Below are positions 25,824 to 36,418 of a stretch of DNA of 64,000 bases, in pieces. The position numbers and the translations under genes are program-made. This DNA comes from Pseudomonadota bacterium. GTDB lineage: Bacteria; Myxococcota_A; UBA796; SXON01. Within the stretch, counting starts at the first letter, position 1, and each line of letters starts with the position of its first letter. The DNA lies in contig JAUXTN010000238.1 of assembly GCA_030684355.1 (NCBI GenBank), positions 1 through 64,000 of the forward strand, written 5' to 3'. The notes beneath the pieces were generated by a model. The model was given only the letters and a program-made list of their open reading frames with translations, was not told the DNA's origin and ran no database searches.

Positions 25824-27118
25824 TGGACGAGGTGCAGGCCCGCGGGTTCCACGAATTCATGTGCTACGTAAATCCGATGCTGGCCCAGCGCGCCCAGTTG
25901 GGCGGCGAGCCGTGGCACGTCGTCGCGACGGACGACGGCCGGCTAGTCCACAGCGATGGCCGCATCTACGAGGACTTCCACGGCACCCAGGCGCTCGGCC
26001 ACCGCAACCCGCACATCACGGCGGCGGTGAAGTGCTTCCTCGACACGGACGCCCCGAATTGGTACCCCGCCCGGGTCACCCCCTACGCGGGTCGCCTCGC
26101 GCGGATGCTCGCCGAGCGCACCGGCTACGAGCGATCCTCCTTCGCGGCGTCGGGCTCCGAGGGGGTCGAGGCCGCGATGAAGCTCGCCCGCGCCGCCACG
26201 CACCGCACGCGCATCCTCGGCCTCGACGGTGCCTACCACGGGTGCGGCATGGGCAGCACCGCGCTCATGGCGAAGGGGCCGTTCCGCGATCCGTTCGGCC
26301 CCCACGTCCCTGGCGTCGAGTCGCTCCCCTTCGGGGACCTCGACGCGCTCCACGCGGCGTTCGCCGCCGGGGATGTCGCCGCGGTGGTCGTGGAGCCCAT
26401 CCAGGGCGAAGCCGGCGTGCGCGTCCTCCCCGACGACTACGTCGCGGCCCTGTGCGAGCTCACCGCGCGGCACGACGCCCTCCTCGTGGCCGACGAGGTG
26501 CAGACCGGCCTCGGCCGCACCGGCACGTTCCTGCGCAGCGTGCGCTGGCCCCGCCGGCCGGACGCCGTGGTGTTGGCCAAGCTGCTCGGCGGCGGCCTCG
26601 TCGCCACCTCCGCGATGCTCACCACCCCCGCGTGGTTCCAACGCGCCTACGGCCGGGACTTCGAGGGCGGCGAGAGTCACAACGTCACGTTCGGCTACAA
26701 CGCGATGAGCATGGTCGCCGGGATCGCGGCGTTGGAGCTGCTCGACGAGGCCCTCTTCGAGCGCATCCGCACGCTCGGCGCCTGGTTTCGCGCCGAATTG
26801 GTCGGCCAGTTGGGGGACCACCCGCTCGTCGAGGAGGTGCGCGGCGAGGGCCTCATGCTCGGCCTGAAGCTGCGGCGGCTCGACCACCCGTGGCTCTCCT
26901 TCGAGCACTTCGGCTTCGAGGGGCTCGCGGAGCGCGCCTCCGTGTCCCCGCTCCTGTGTCATCGCCTCTACCGGCACGGTTGGTTCTTCTTCACGTGCGG
27001 GCACGACTGGTCCGTGTTCCGGCTCCAGCCGCGCTACTACGTGCCCCAGGAGACGCTCGCCCAGGTGATCGTGGACATCCGGACCGAGTTGGATTGGCTG
27101 CTGGAGACGAGTCGATGA
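25823..27118 (+). CDS. Class III pyridoxal-phosphate aminotransferase
   Basis: A 431-residue aminotransferase of the glutamate-1-semialdehyde/ornithine aminotransferase group. It has FAASGSEGVEAAMKLARA, the LGLDGAYHG loop, VVVEPIQGEAGVRVLP, DEVQTGLGRTG and the PLP lysine in VVLAKLLGGG. Its start overlaps the SDR stop as TGATG. Such enzymes move amino groups to aldehydes or ketones or isomerise them (aminomutase); here it may aminate an acyl-derived aldehyde or an SDR product, which is inference from the operon. Confidence 0.92.
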   Translation: MDEVQARGFHEFMCYVNPMLAQRAQLGGEPWHVVATDDGRLVHSDGRIYEDFHGTQALGHRNPHITAAVKCFLDTDAPNWYPARVTPYAGRLARMLAERTGYERSSFAASGSEGVEAAMKLARAATHRTRILGLDGAYHGCGMGSTALMAKGPFRDPFGPHVPGVESLPFGDLDALHAAFAAGDVAAVVVEPIQGEAGVRVLPDDYVAALCELTARHDALLVADEVQTGLGRTGTFLRSVRWPRRPDAVVLAKLLGGGLVATSAMLTTPAWFQRAYGRDFEGGESHNVTFGYNAMSMVAGIAALELLDEALFERIRTLGAWFRAELVGQLGDHPLVEEVRGEGLMLGLKLRRLDHPWLSFEHFGFEGLAERASVSPLLCHRLYRHGWFFFTCGHDWSVFRLQPRYYVPQETLAQVIVDIRTELDWLLETSR

Positions 27119-27816
27119 GCCGGGTCCTGGTGTTGGGTGGTACGGGCTGGGTCGGCTCCGCCGTGGTGCGCGCGCTGCAGGAAGCCGGGGAGGACGTCGG
27201 CTTCACCTGGCACGAGAACGCGGCGCTCTCCGACGCGCTGCCAGGCCACGCGTGGAAGATCGACCTCACAACTCGGGACGCCGTCCCCGCGCTGTTCCGC
27301 CGCATGGACAAGGACGGTTGGACACCCGATTCCCTCGTGTGCGCCGTGGGCCTGCGCGCACGCGGCCCCGGCGAAGCGGCGGAGCCTTGGGAGTCCGCGC
27401 TCGACCGCGCCGTCGCCTTGCTCCTCCGCACGCCCATCGCGGCGTGCCGCGAATTGGCCGCGCGGCCGACCGACGCCCCCGTGCGGAACGTCGTTCTCCT
27501 GGGCGCCCTCGACCGCACGCAGTCCTTCCCGATAGCGCCGCACCTCGCCGCGGCGCAAGGGGGCCTGACCGCCGCCGCCATGGCGCTCGGGCACGAGCTG
27601 GGTCCGCGCGGGTTCCGTGTCAACGTGGTGGCCCTCGGCCTCCTCGACGGGGGCGCTGCCGAGGACGTGTCCACCGAGCAGCGGGACGCCTACAAGCGCT
27701 TCTCCGCGTTGCGACGGGTCGGGACGGCGGCGGAGACCGCCGCGACCGCCGTGTGGCTGGTGCGCGAGAACCGGGTGCTCAACGGGAAGGTCCTCGCGGC
27801 GAACGGGGGGATCTAG
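27115..27816 (+). CDS. SDR-fold protein lacking catalytic residues
   Basis: A 233-residue SDR homologue that keeps the nucleotide-binding GGTGWVG at 9-15 and the SDR C-terminal region (VNVVALGLLDGG...GKVLAANGGI). The active-site Tyr and Lys are replaced: the position matching HYAASK in the operon's other SDR reads HLAAAQ, giving Leu144 and Gln148. NNAG is also lost (CAVG). It therefore probably does not do SDR redox chemistry and may be a scaffold, a binding partner or an NADP sensor. Its start overlaps the aminotransferase stop as ATGA, and it ends 6 bp before the converging Cache/channel gene. Confidence 0.85.
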   Translation: MSRVLVLGGTGWVGSAVVRALQEAGEDVGFTWHENAALSDALPGHAWKIDLTTRDAVPALFRRMDKDGWTPDSLVCAVGLRARGPGEAAEPWESALDRAVALLLRTPIAACRELAARPTDAPVRNVVLLGALDRTQSFPIAPHLAAAQGGLTAAAMALGHELGPRGFRVNVVALGLLDGGAAEDVSTEQRDAYKRFSALRRVGTAAETAATAVWLVRENRVLNGKVLAANGGI

Positions 27817-27822
27817 CGGGAC

Positions 27823-30234
27823 CTACTGATAAAACGCGAGCACCGTGATGAGCAGCAGGCTCCCGGTCAACGCCGGCCAATACAACACCTTCACGATGAG
27901 GTTGTCCTCATGCTTGACGATCCACGGCGGGGCGTCCGCCGCCACGAGCAGCGCGTCGAGCGTCAGCAACAGGAGGCCGAAGTACGTGACGATGAAGAAC
28001 CACTCGAAGTAGACCATGTGGGAGGCCGCGAGCGCCTCGCGCAGGGAGATGTGCTCCAGGACGGCGATGAAGAACAGCGTGCCGTAGGCGCCGATCGCGG
28101 CGGCCGCGTTCATGCCGGAGCGTTCCAGCCGCTCCTTGTGGGTGCTCGTGACGAAGAGCATCGCGAACATGAGCACGAACACGATGCTCTCGGGCAGGAG
28201 GTAGGTCACCAGCGGGTTGATGAGCTGCAAGTTGAGGAACACCTCGAAGCGCAGCGATGACATCTCGCTCGCGACCGCCGCGGGCCCCAAGCCGAGGTCC
28301 ACGTTCCACTTCCGGTCCACGAAGGAGAACACCGAGCGATGGAGCGTCCACCCGGGGAGCTCCACCCCGCCGGCGAGCCCGGGGAGCTCCGACGGGACGA
28401 TGAGGTCGTAGCCGCCGATGTCGGGGACGAGCAGCACGGGGTCGGAGTAGGTCACCGGGACGATCTCCAGCACGATGCGACGCTCGCTGATGGGGTACCA
28501 GCGGTCGTCCGTCTCGTCGGGCACGGCGTAGGAGAAGCGCCAGCCCACGACGAGCTCGCCGTCCACGCGGCGCCGGAACACCTCTTCCTGCTCGCCCTCC
28601 ACCGCGTTGGACACCCGCACGCCCGCCCAGGGCGGCAGCCCATCCTCGCCCCGCAGGTGCGGGAGCCGCTGCCACAACAGGCCTGACACCTTCAGTAGGC
28701 CACCCTCGTCCGCGACCTCGGTGAGCAGCAACCCGGTCGGGACCGCCACCAACACGGCGCCTTGCCCGAGGTCGTCGAGACGCTTCCGATTCGCCTCCTC
28801 GGCCATGTGGACGTGCGCATCCGCGTAGACGATCGACCCCTCGTCGGTGAAGACGTGCTGGCCGTACGCCCATATGACACCGATGCCCGCGGCGCAGGCC
28901 AGGGAGAGGCCCGCCGTGTAGGTCCACGTTACGACTTTGCGGTCCCCCCCGGGATCGAGGCCCAAGGCGAGCAGGCACGCCATCAACGCGACCCCGGCGA
29001 CGACGAGGTGGATCACGTCGCGCGTGTCGATGTCGGAGTCGGCGGGCAGCATGACCGTACACAACGTCCAGCCGCCACGCCCGACCCGCTTGCAGCCGAT
29101 GAGCGCGGGGGTGCCCGTCATCGGGTCGGTGATCCAGCGCGGCGCCAGGCCGGGCCCGACGGGCCCCGTGGCCCAGTCCGCCACCTCCGCGAGGCGAGCG
29201 TCCCTGTGCTCCTTCGCGAGCGTCGCCAGGGTGGTGTCGCCCTTCGCCTTGGTGCGGTCCGGGTAGGAGGCGAGCACTCCGCTCCGGGACACGAGGAACG
29301 CGTAGCCGCCCTCCCCGAGGTCGAGCCCCTTGATGAAGTCCGAGAGGCGCTCGAGCGAGACGCTCGCGTAGGACACCCCCGCGAAGGACACCCCCGCGAG
29401 GGTGTCGTCCGGTAGAAACCGAGGGACGGTGTACTCGGCCAACATCGTGCTGGTGGCGGTGTCGTAGTAGGGCGGGTCGCTCCACCCGTCCGCGCCCTCA
29501 CGCAGCGCCCGGTGGTACCACTTGCTCTCGGCACTCACCAGGGTGTAGTCGTACGGGACGCCGGTGAGGAGGTCGTCGAGCCGGGCCGTGTCCTCGTCCC
29601 AGAATGCGTAGGGGCCGTGCCGACTGTCATCCGGGCTCACCTCGGTGGGCAGCGCGATCCCGACCTGGTTGATCCGCGGATGGGCGAGCCCCCCGCTCGC
29701 GCCCGGAGCGAGCAGCGGAACCAACCACTCCATGTCCATGGGGAGCTTCCCCCGGAGCTCGTCGGCGCTCCCGAGCGCCCCGAACGTGCTGTAGTCGACC
29801 TCCCGGGCAAGGTCCACGAGGCCCCCGAGCTGCACGTCGAGCTGCTCGGCGGCCTTCTCGCTCCGGTCCTCCACCACCTCACGGAGTTTCTGCTCCTGAA
29901 GACCCGCGCGGGCCTGCTGGGCGGTGACGAGCTGCGCGATGCCCGCGCCGAGGGTCAGCGAGAGGAGCAGGTAGGCGAGGCGTCGACGGAGGGGCGTCCC
30001 GAGCCCCGTCAGGAGCGCGAGGTTCTCCAGGACCAGCGCGGGGACCAGCAGGAGGAGCGCCATCCGCCAGGAACCGGCCGCCTCTCCCAGGACGCTGCAG
30101 CGCGCGGCGGCGACGATCGCGCCGATCGCGGTCCCGACGACCACCGCCTGCGCGGTGCGTTTGAGCAGCCGGCCGGGGTGGCTCTCCTCCCCCGGCCGTT
30201 CGCTCGGGGGTGGCTGCAACGCGTGACCTTCCAT
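27823..30234 (-). CDS. Multi-TM membrane protein: Cache-like sensor fused to pentameric ligand-gated channel-like region
   Basis: An 803-residue inner-membrane protein. Three N-terminal membrane segments (about 27-45, 57-77, 85-103) precede a large periplasmic region of about 104-400 whose middle (TMLAEYTVPRFLPDD...ASVSLERLSDF, GGYAFLVSRSGVLASYPDR) looks like a dCache/Cache_1 sensor. Spans at 407-426 and 434-457 lead to a second beta-rich domain (about 490-665) with LLLTEVADEGGLLKVSGLLWQRL and RWYPISERRIVLEI, which resemble the first strands and the FPFDxQ loop of pentameric channel ligand-binding domains. Four C-terminal membrane segments (672-697, 707-727, 738-763, 780-800) follow, as in M1-M4. 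The channel assignment is by eye. Convergent with the SDR-like gene, 6 bp apart. Confidence 0.6.
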   Translation of the reverse strand: MEGHALQPPPSERPGEESHPGRLLKRTAQAVVVGTAIGAIVAAARCSVLGEAAGSWRMALLLLVPALVLENLALLTGLGTPLRRRLAYLLLSLTLGAGIAQLVTAQQARAGLQEQKLREVVEDRSEKAAEQLDVQLGGLVDLAREVDYSTFGALGSADELRGKLPMDMEWLVPLLAPGASGGLAHPRINQVGIALPTEVSPDDSRHGPYAFWDEDTARLDDLLTGVPYDYTLVSAESKWYHRALREGADGWSDPPYYDTATSTMLAEYTVPRFLPDDTLAGVSFAGVSYASVSLERLSDFIKGLDLGEGGYAFLVSRSGVLASYPDRTKAKGDTTLATLAKEHRDARLAEVADWATGPVGPGLAPRWITDPMTGTPALIGCKRVGRGGWTLCTVMLPADSDIDTRDVIHLVVAGVALMACLLALGLDPGGDRKVVTWTYTAGLSLACAAGIGVIWAYGQHVFTDEGSIVYADAHVHMAEEANRKRLDDLGQGAVLVAVPTGLLLTEVADEGGLLKVSGLLWQRLPHLRGEDGLPPWAGVRVSNAVEGEQEEVFRRRVDGELVVGWRFSYAVPDETDDRWYPISERRIVLEIVPVTYSDPVLLVPDIGGYDLIVPSELPGLAGGVELPGWTLHRSVFSFVDRKWNVDLGLGPAAVASEMSSLRFEVFLNLQLINPLVTYLLPESIVFVLMFAMLFVTSTHKERLERSGMNAAAAIGAYGTLFFIAVLEHISLREALAASHMVYFEWFFIVTYFGLLLLTLDALLVAADAPPWIVKHEDNLIVKVLYWPALTGSLLLITVLAFYQ

Positions 30235-30317
30235 CCGGACCTCGGCGTCGGGAGCGTACCAGTGTTGCCGCGCACGACAAGCAGGCGGTCGCCGTCGACG
30301 ATGCTATCCTCCGCCCC

Positions 30318-30782
30318 ATGTGGCTCGTCGTCGCCCTCGCGCTCGCCGCGGACCCGCCGGCCCCCGCCGCACCCGCGGCACCGCCCCCGGCAACCGCGGC
30401 ACCGGCAGACGCGCCACGCGGCGGCGCGGCGCTCCGGCGCACGTGCGAGGGGGCGCAACTCTGCGAGGGTCGGTGCATCCCGTGGAGCGAGGCCTGCAGC
30501 GCGACCCTGCGCGACAGCGTGAACGCCCAGGCCGCGTTGGCACGGAAGGCCGAGCTCGCCGCCATCGTCTGCGCACCCTCGCCGTTCGATCCCGCGGCGC
30601 AGCCCGCGTCGATCGAGGCGGAGATCCTCACGCAGGCCGCCGCCGGCTTCCTGTGTGACTCGGAGCGGCGGAACGACCCCGAAGCGTGCGACCCCGACCC
30701 CGCCACCCGCGACGTGCCCCCGCCGCGCCCCGTGACCCGGCCGCCGATCTGCCAGCAGGCACCGCCGATCCCCAAGAAGTAG
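30318..30782 (+). CDS. Secreted Cys-containing protein of unknown function
   Basis: A 154-residue protein. The ATG at 30318 gives a short hydrophobic signal-like N-terminus (MWLVVALALAADPP) followed by an Ala/Pro-rich linker to about residue 40 and a domain with eight or so cysteines (CEGAQLCEGRCIPW, CSATLRD, IVCAPS, FLCDSE, EACD, ICQQ) that could form disulfides. I recognise no family. It is divergent from the Cache/channel gene (83 bp between starts) and lies before the sensor kinase gene. The upstream open frame overlaps the neighbour's promoter region and is not part of the protein. Confidence 0.6.
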   Translation: MWLVVALALAADPPAPAAPAAPPPATAAPADAPRGGAALRRTCEGAQLCEGRCIPWSEACSATLRDSVNAQAALARKAELAAIVCAPSPFDPAAQPASIEAEILTQAAAGFLCDSERRNDPEACDPDPATRDVPPPRPVTRPPICQQAPPIPKK

Positions 30783-30864
30783 ATCCCCGATCCTTCGTAG
30801 GAACGTGGTCCAGGTTGACGTTACGCCCCTGGCTGGTAGTGTTGGTCGAAACGAGCAGGGGACG

Positions 30865-33293
<2,429 letters not shown>

Positions 33294-33297
<4 letters not shown>

Positions 33298-33680
33298 ACG
33301 CGATTCCCCTCCTCGTCGTCGACGACAACGCGCTCAATGCGCGGCTGCTCTCCTACATCCTCGCGGCGGCCGGGTTCGTGGTGGAGACGGCGAGCGACGC
33401 CGCGCAGTGCCGTGCGCTGTTGGAGCGCTACACCCCCCGCCTCATCCTCATGGACGTGCAGCTCCCCGGGATGGACGGCCTCGAGCTGACGCGCCTCCTG
33501 AAGGCGGACCCGCGCACCCGGGACATCCTGGTCATCGCGGTCACGGCATCGGCGATGGACGGCGACGAGAAGCGCGCCATGAACGCCGGCTGCGACGGGT
33601 ACATCAGCAAGCCCATCGACACACGCAACCTCGCGGGTCAGGTGCGGGACCTCATCGAGCGCGCCGCCCGGCCCGGCTGA
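33294..33680 (+). CDS. Single-domain response regulator (CheY/DivK-like)
   Basis: A 128-residue receiver domain with no output domain. Acidic pair VVDDN at 8-12, phosphoacceptor Asp54 in LILMDVQLPGMDG, Thr in VIAVTASAM and the conserved Lys in GYISKPID. It starts in ATGA overlap with the hybrid kinase, so the two are translated together and probably exchange phosphate. The DivK-like sequence suggests a signal passed to another protein rather than DNA binding. It converges with radical SAM copy 2, 3 bp apart. Confidence 0.95.
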
Positions 33681-33683
33681 CGG

Positions 33684-35156
33684 TCACTCCTCCCAACGCC
33701 GCCCGCCGGCGGTCTCCATCGGGGCCGGGTGTGCCACGAACCGCGGGTCGTGTCCGCGGTAGAGCACGTTGTAGGAGCACGAGGGCACGTTGGTGCCATC
33801 GGGCTCGCGGATGCCCACCGGACACAGTCGGACGCGGTCGGTGTCGAAGCTCTCCTCGTCCATGTGCGTGTGGACGTAGAGTGCCCGGGTGCTCCGCTCG
33901 GCGACCCGCACGCGCTCGCCTTCGGAGAGGCCGGGCGCGAACATCTCCGCGAGCAACCGCCGCAGCGTGGCCAGGACGGCCTCGGACTCGGGACATGGAA
34001 ACTCGCCGGACCACAACGCGTCGATCACGTCCCGGAACACGCTGTCGAGCCGGGGCCCCGGGAGCAGGTAGAGCCCCTCGGTGAGGAGCGCGCGGAGCTG
34101 ATCCCGGCGCATGAAGCGGGTGAACGGCACCCAGCGATCGCCGTGCGGCCCCGCGGTGTCGAGCTTCAAGAGGTACGCGCATTGGTAGCAGAGCGGGTGC
34201 GCGAGCGGCGACGGCACGAAGTCATCGACGGAGAGGCCACATTGGGCGGCGGTCGTGCGCACGGCCTCGTCGGCGGTGAGGCGGGTCGTCCGGTCGAACG
34301 AGTTGCCCCCCTGCCCGGTGAACGTCATCGGGTGCAGCTCCAGGCTCCGCACATGGTCGTGACCGAGCATGTACGCTACGAAGAGCCCGATCTCGTGGTC
34401 GTTCTTCCCCTTGGCGAGCACGGGCAGGAGCGTCGTGTCGACGCCGTGCTTCGCCAGCAGCTCGAGCGCGCGGAGCTTGGCCGCGCCGAAGCCGCCGCCG
34501 AGCATGTCGACGTTGGTGCCCTCGTCGAAGGAGTCGAAGGAGAGGATGACCCGGACACGCAGCGCCGCGAGCGTCTGGACCAGCGCTTCGTCGCGCGCGA
34601 GGCGCAGCCCGTGGGTGGAGAGCGTGATGCGGTCGATGCCCTCGGCATGGCAGCGCTCCAGGACCTCGACGAGCCGCGGGTGCATCGTCGGCTCGCCGCC
34701 CGTGAGGTTGAGGAGCCGGCCCTCGGGGGCATCGATGCGCAGGTGGTGGAGGACGGCGTCGAGGCCGGCGGTGTCGAGGTGCCAGGCAGAGGCACCGCCT
34801 GAACGACCGCCGTTCTTGTTGTGGGTGTAACAGATGGGGCAGTCGAGGTTGCAGGCGGCGGTGATGGGGAGGATTGGGAGGTGCACGCGCTGCTGGTGTT
34901 GGGTGCACGGGCCACAATCGAACGGGCACCCCTTGGTCACGCCGTGCCGGGCCTGGGGCGGCGTCGGCGAGGCGCCTTCGGCCAGCGTGCGGCGCCACCA
35001 CGCGGCATCTCCGGCCACCTGCACCGATTGGAAGCCGTGCTCGGGGCACGTCTTCTCCAACCACACGCCGCCTCCCTCGCTGGCCTCCCGCTCGACGTGG
35101 GTGGCCGGCACGCCGCGCTTGCACACCCGACAGAGGCTGGTGGTGTCAACGGACAA
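33684..35156 (-). CDS. Radical SAM protein of the Tes/MJ0619-like type (copy 2)
   Basis: A 490-residue radical SAM enzyme close to copy 1: C9xxC12, KTCPEHGFQ, GCPFDCGPC, then CNLDCPIC (Cys102/106/109), NLTGGEPTMHP, and the C-terminal HMDEESFDTDRVRLC and VPSCSYNVLYRG. The start must be the TTG at 35156 because it is the only start upstream that keeps the first Cys pair; the first internal GTG would remove Cys9. It overlaps the membrane-protein gene by 11 bp. It is last in the operon radical SAM 3, SDR, membrane protein, radical SAM 2. Confidence 0.88.
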   Translation of the reverse strand: MSVDTTSLCRVCKRGVPATHVEREASEGGGVWLEKTCPEHGFQSVQVAGDAAWWRRTLAEGASPTPPQARHGVTKGCPFDCGPCTQHQQRVHLPILPITAACNLDCPICYTHNKNGGRSGGASAWHLDTAGLDAVLHHLRIDAPEGRLLNLTGGEPTMHPRLVEVLERCHAEGIDRITLSTHGLRLARDEALVQTLAALRVRVILSFDSFDEGTNVDMLGGGFGAAKLRALELLAKHGVDTTLLPVLAKGKNDHEIGLFVAYMLGHDHVRSLELHPMTFTGQGGNSFDRTTRLTADEAVRTTAAQCGLSVDDFVPSPLAHPLCYQCAYLLKLDTAGPHGDRWVPFTRFMRRDQLRALLTEGLYLLPGPRLDSVFRDVIDALWSGEFPCPESEAVLATLRRLLAEMFAPGLSEGERVRVAERSTRALYVHTHMDEESFDTDRVRLCPVGIREPDGTNVPSCSYNVLYRGHDPRFVAHPAPMETAGGRRWEE

Positions 35157-35691
35157 CGGCGGCTCCGAGCTTCTTGGCGCCGAGCGTCAGCGCCTGCAGC
35201 GCGAGGGTGACGAGCGCGAGGTTGACGAGGTGGGAGCCCCACGCGGGGAACCCGGCGGGCAGGACGTCGTAGGGGTGCCAGGCGAGGTTGACGTTGAGCG
35301 CGGGGTCCAGGGTGCGCCCGACGAGCTGGGCGCCGAGCCACAACGCCGCGCCCGCGGGGGCGATCCAGGATGGTACGCCCTCGCGCCGCGCGGCCCACAC
35401 GCCCACCGCGGGGGTGACGAGGTGCAGCGCCGCGGAGGACGGCGTGGTCCCGTGGACGGCGAGCTCCAGGAGCCACGCGGGCAGCCCCACGACGAGGTGG
35501 AAGAGGCCGCCGAACGTGGAGAGGGCCGGGCGGTCGACGAGGCAGCCCACGGCGGCGATGGCGGTGGCAAGGTGACAGGCCCAGAACATCTCGGGGAGGA
35601 GCCCGGTCTGCACCTTCTCGAGGGTGTGCCACGCGAGCAGGGTCGCGAGCAGGACCCCGAGGGCGCGGCTCGTCCGGTCAGACCGCGCCAT
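35146..35691 (-). CDS. Multi-spanning membrane protein in radical SAM operon
   Basis: A 181-residue membrane protein with about five hydrophobic segments (ALGVLLATLLAWHTL, ACHLATAIAAVGCLV, GGLFHLVVGLPAWLLEL, PAGAALWLGAQLV, HLVNLALVTLALQAL). Several His residues lie near the membrane (WHTLEKV, CHLAT, FHLVV, WHPYDV), a feature of membrane oxidoreductases or heme/metal proteins but not enough to assign a family. It overlaps the SDR gene by 14 bp and the radical SAM gene by 11 bp, so the operon is tightly coupled. It may hold the pathway at the membrane or present a lipid substrate. Confidence 0.75.
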   Translation of the reverse strand: MARSDRTSRALGVLLATLLAWHTLEKVQTGLLPEMFWACHLATAIAAVGCLVDRPALSTFGGLFHLVVGLPAWLLELAVHGTTPSSAALHLVTPAVGVWAARREGVPSWIAPAGAALWLGAQLVGRTLDPALNVNLAWHPYDVLPAGFPAWGSHLVNLALVTLALQALTLGAKKLGAAVVR

Positions 35692-36418
35692 CCACCACCA
35701 CGGTCGCGCCGCTCATGTAGGTGTTGCGATCCGACACGAGGAACGCCGCCAGCTCCGCGACCTCTTGGGGCTTGCCGAGCCGACCCAACGCACAGTGGCG
35801 CAGGAACTCCTCGCGCCGGTGGCCCGGCAGGTTGTCGCTCACCCCCTCCTCCAGGAGCCCGGGTGCCAGGCAATTGACACGAATGCCGTACCGCGCGACC
35901 TCCTTGGACAACGACTCCGTGAACCCCTTCAACGCGGCCTTGGCGGTGGCGTAATGCACGGGCGCCTGGAGCATCTTCACGCCCGCCAGGCTGCCGATGT
36001 TGAGCACGTGCCCGCGCTTCTGGCGCACCATGCCGCGCAACACGGCCTGGGTGGCGAGGAACGCGCCCTTCACGTGCGTGTCCATCATCCGGTCCCAGTC
36101 CTCCTCCTCCATGAGCGCGACCGGCACGACCTGCCCGATGCCCGCGTTGTTGACGAGGATGTCGATGGGCGCGCCGGCCTCGGCCTCGACCTCCTTGCAG
36201 AGCTCGCGGAGGCCCACCTTGTCGAGCACGGACGTGGCGAACGCCCGCCCCTTCCCGACGGCCCGGAGCTGCTCGAGGGTCACCTCGGCGTCCGCGTGCG
36301 ACCGCGAGTAGTTGAACGCCACGTAGGCGCCTTCGCGCGCGAACGTCACCGCGATCGCGCGCCCCAGCCCGCGCGATCCGCCCGTCACCAGCGCGACGTG
36401 CCCGTCGAGGAGCCCCAT
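35678..36418 (-). CDS. FabG-like 3-oxoacyl-ACP reductase-type SDR
   Basis: A 246-residue SDR with all FabG features: TGGSRGLGRAI, VNNAGIGQVVP, catalytic Ser in NIGSLAG and Tyr/Lys in HYATAKAALKGF, ending YMSGATVVVDGAV. It would reduce 3-oxoacyl thioesters or a related ketone with NADPH. Start ATG at 36418 overlaps the stop of radical SAM 3 as TGATG. Similar to the SDR at 25092-25823, supporting duplication of a radical SAM-SDR module. Confidence 0.92.
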   Translation of the reverse strand: MGLLDGHVALVTGGSRGLGRAIAVTFAREGAYVAFNYSRSHADAEVTLEQLRAVGKGRAFATSVLDKVGLRELCKEVEAEAGAPIDILVNNAGIGQVVPVALMEEEDWDRMMDTHVKGAFLATQAVLRGMVRQKRGHVLNIGSLAGVKMLQAPVHYATAKAALKGFTESLSKEVARYGIRVNCLAPGLLEEGVSDNLPGHRREEFLRHCALGRLGKPQEVAELAAFLVSDRNTYMSGATVVVDGAV

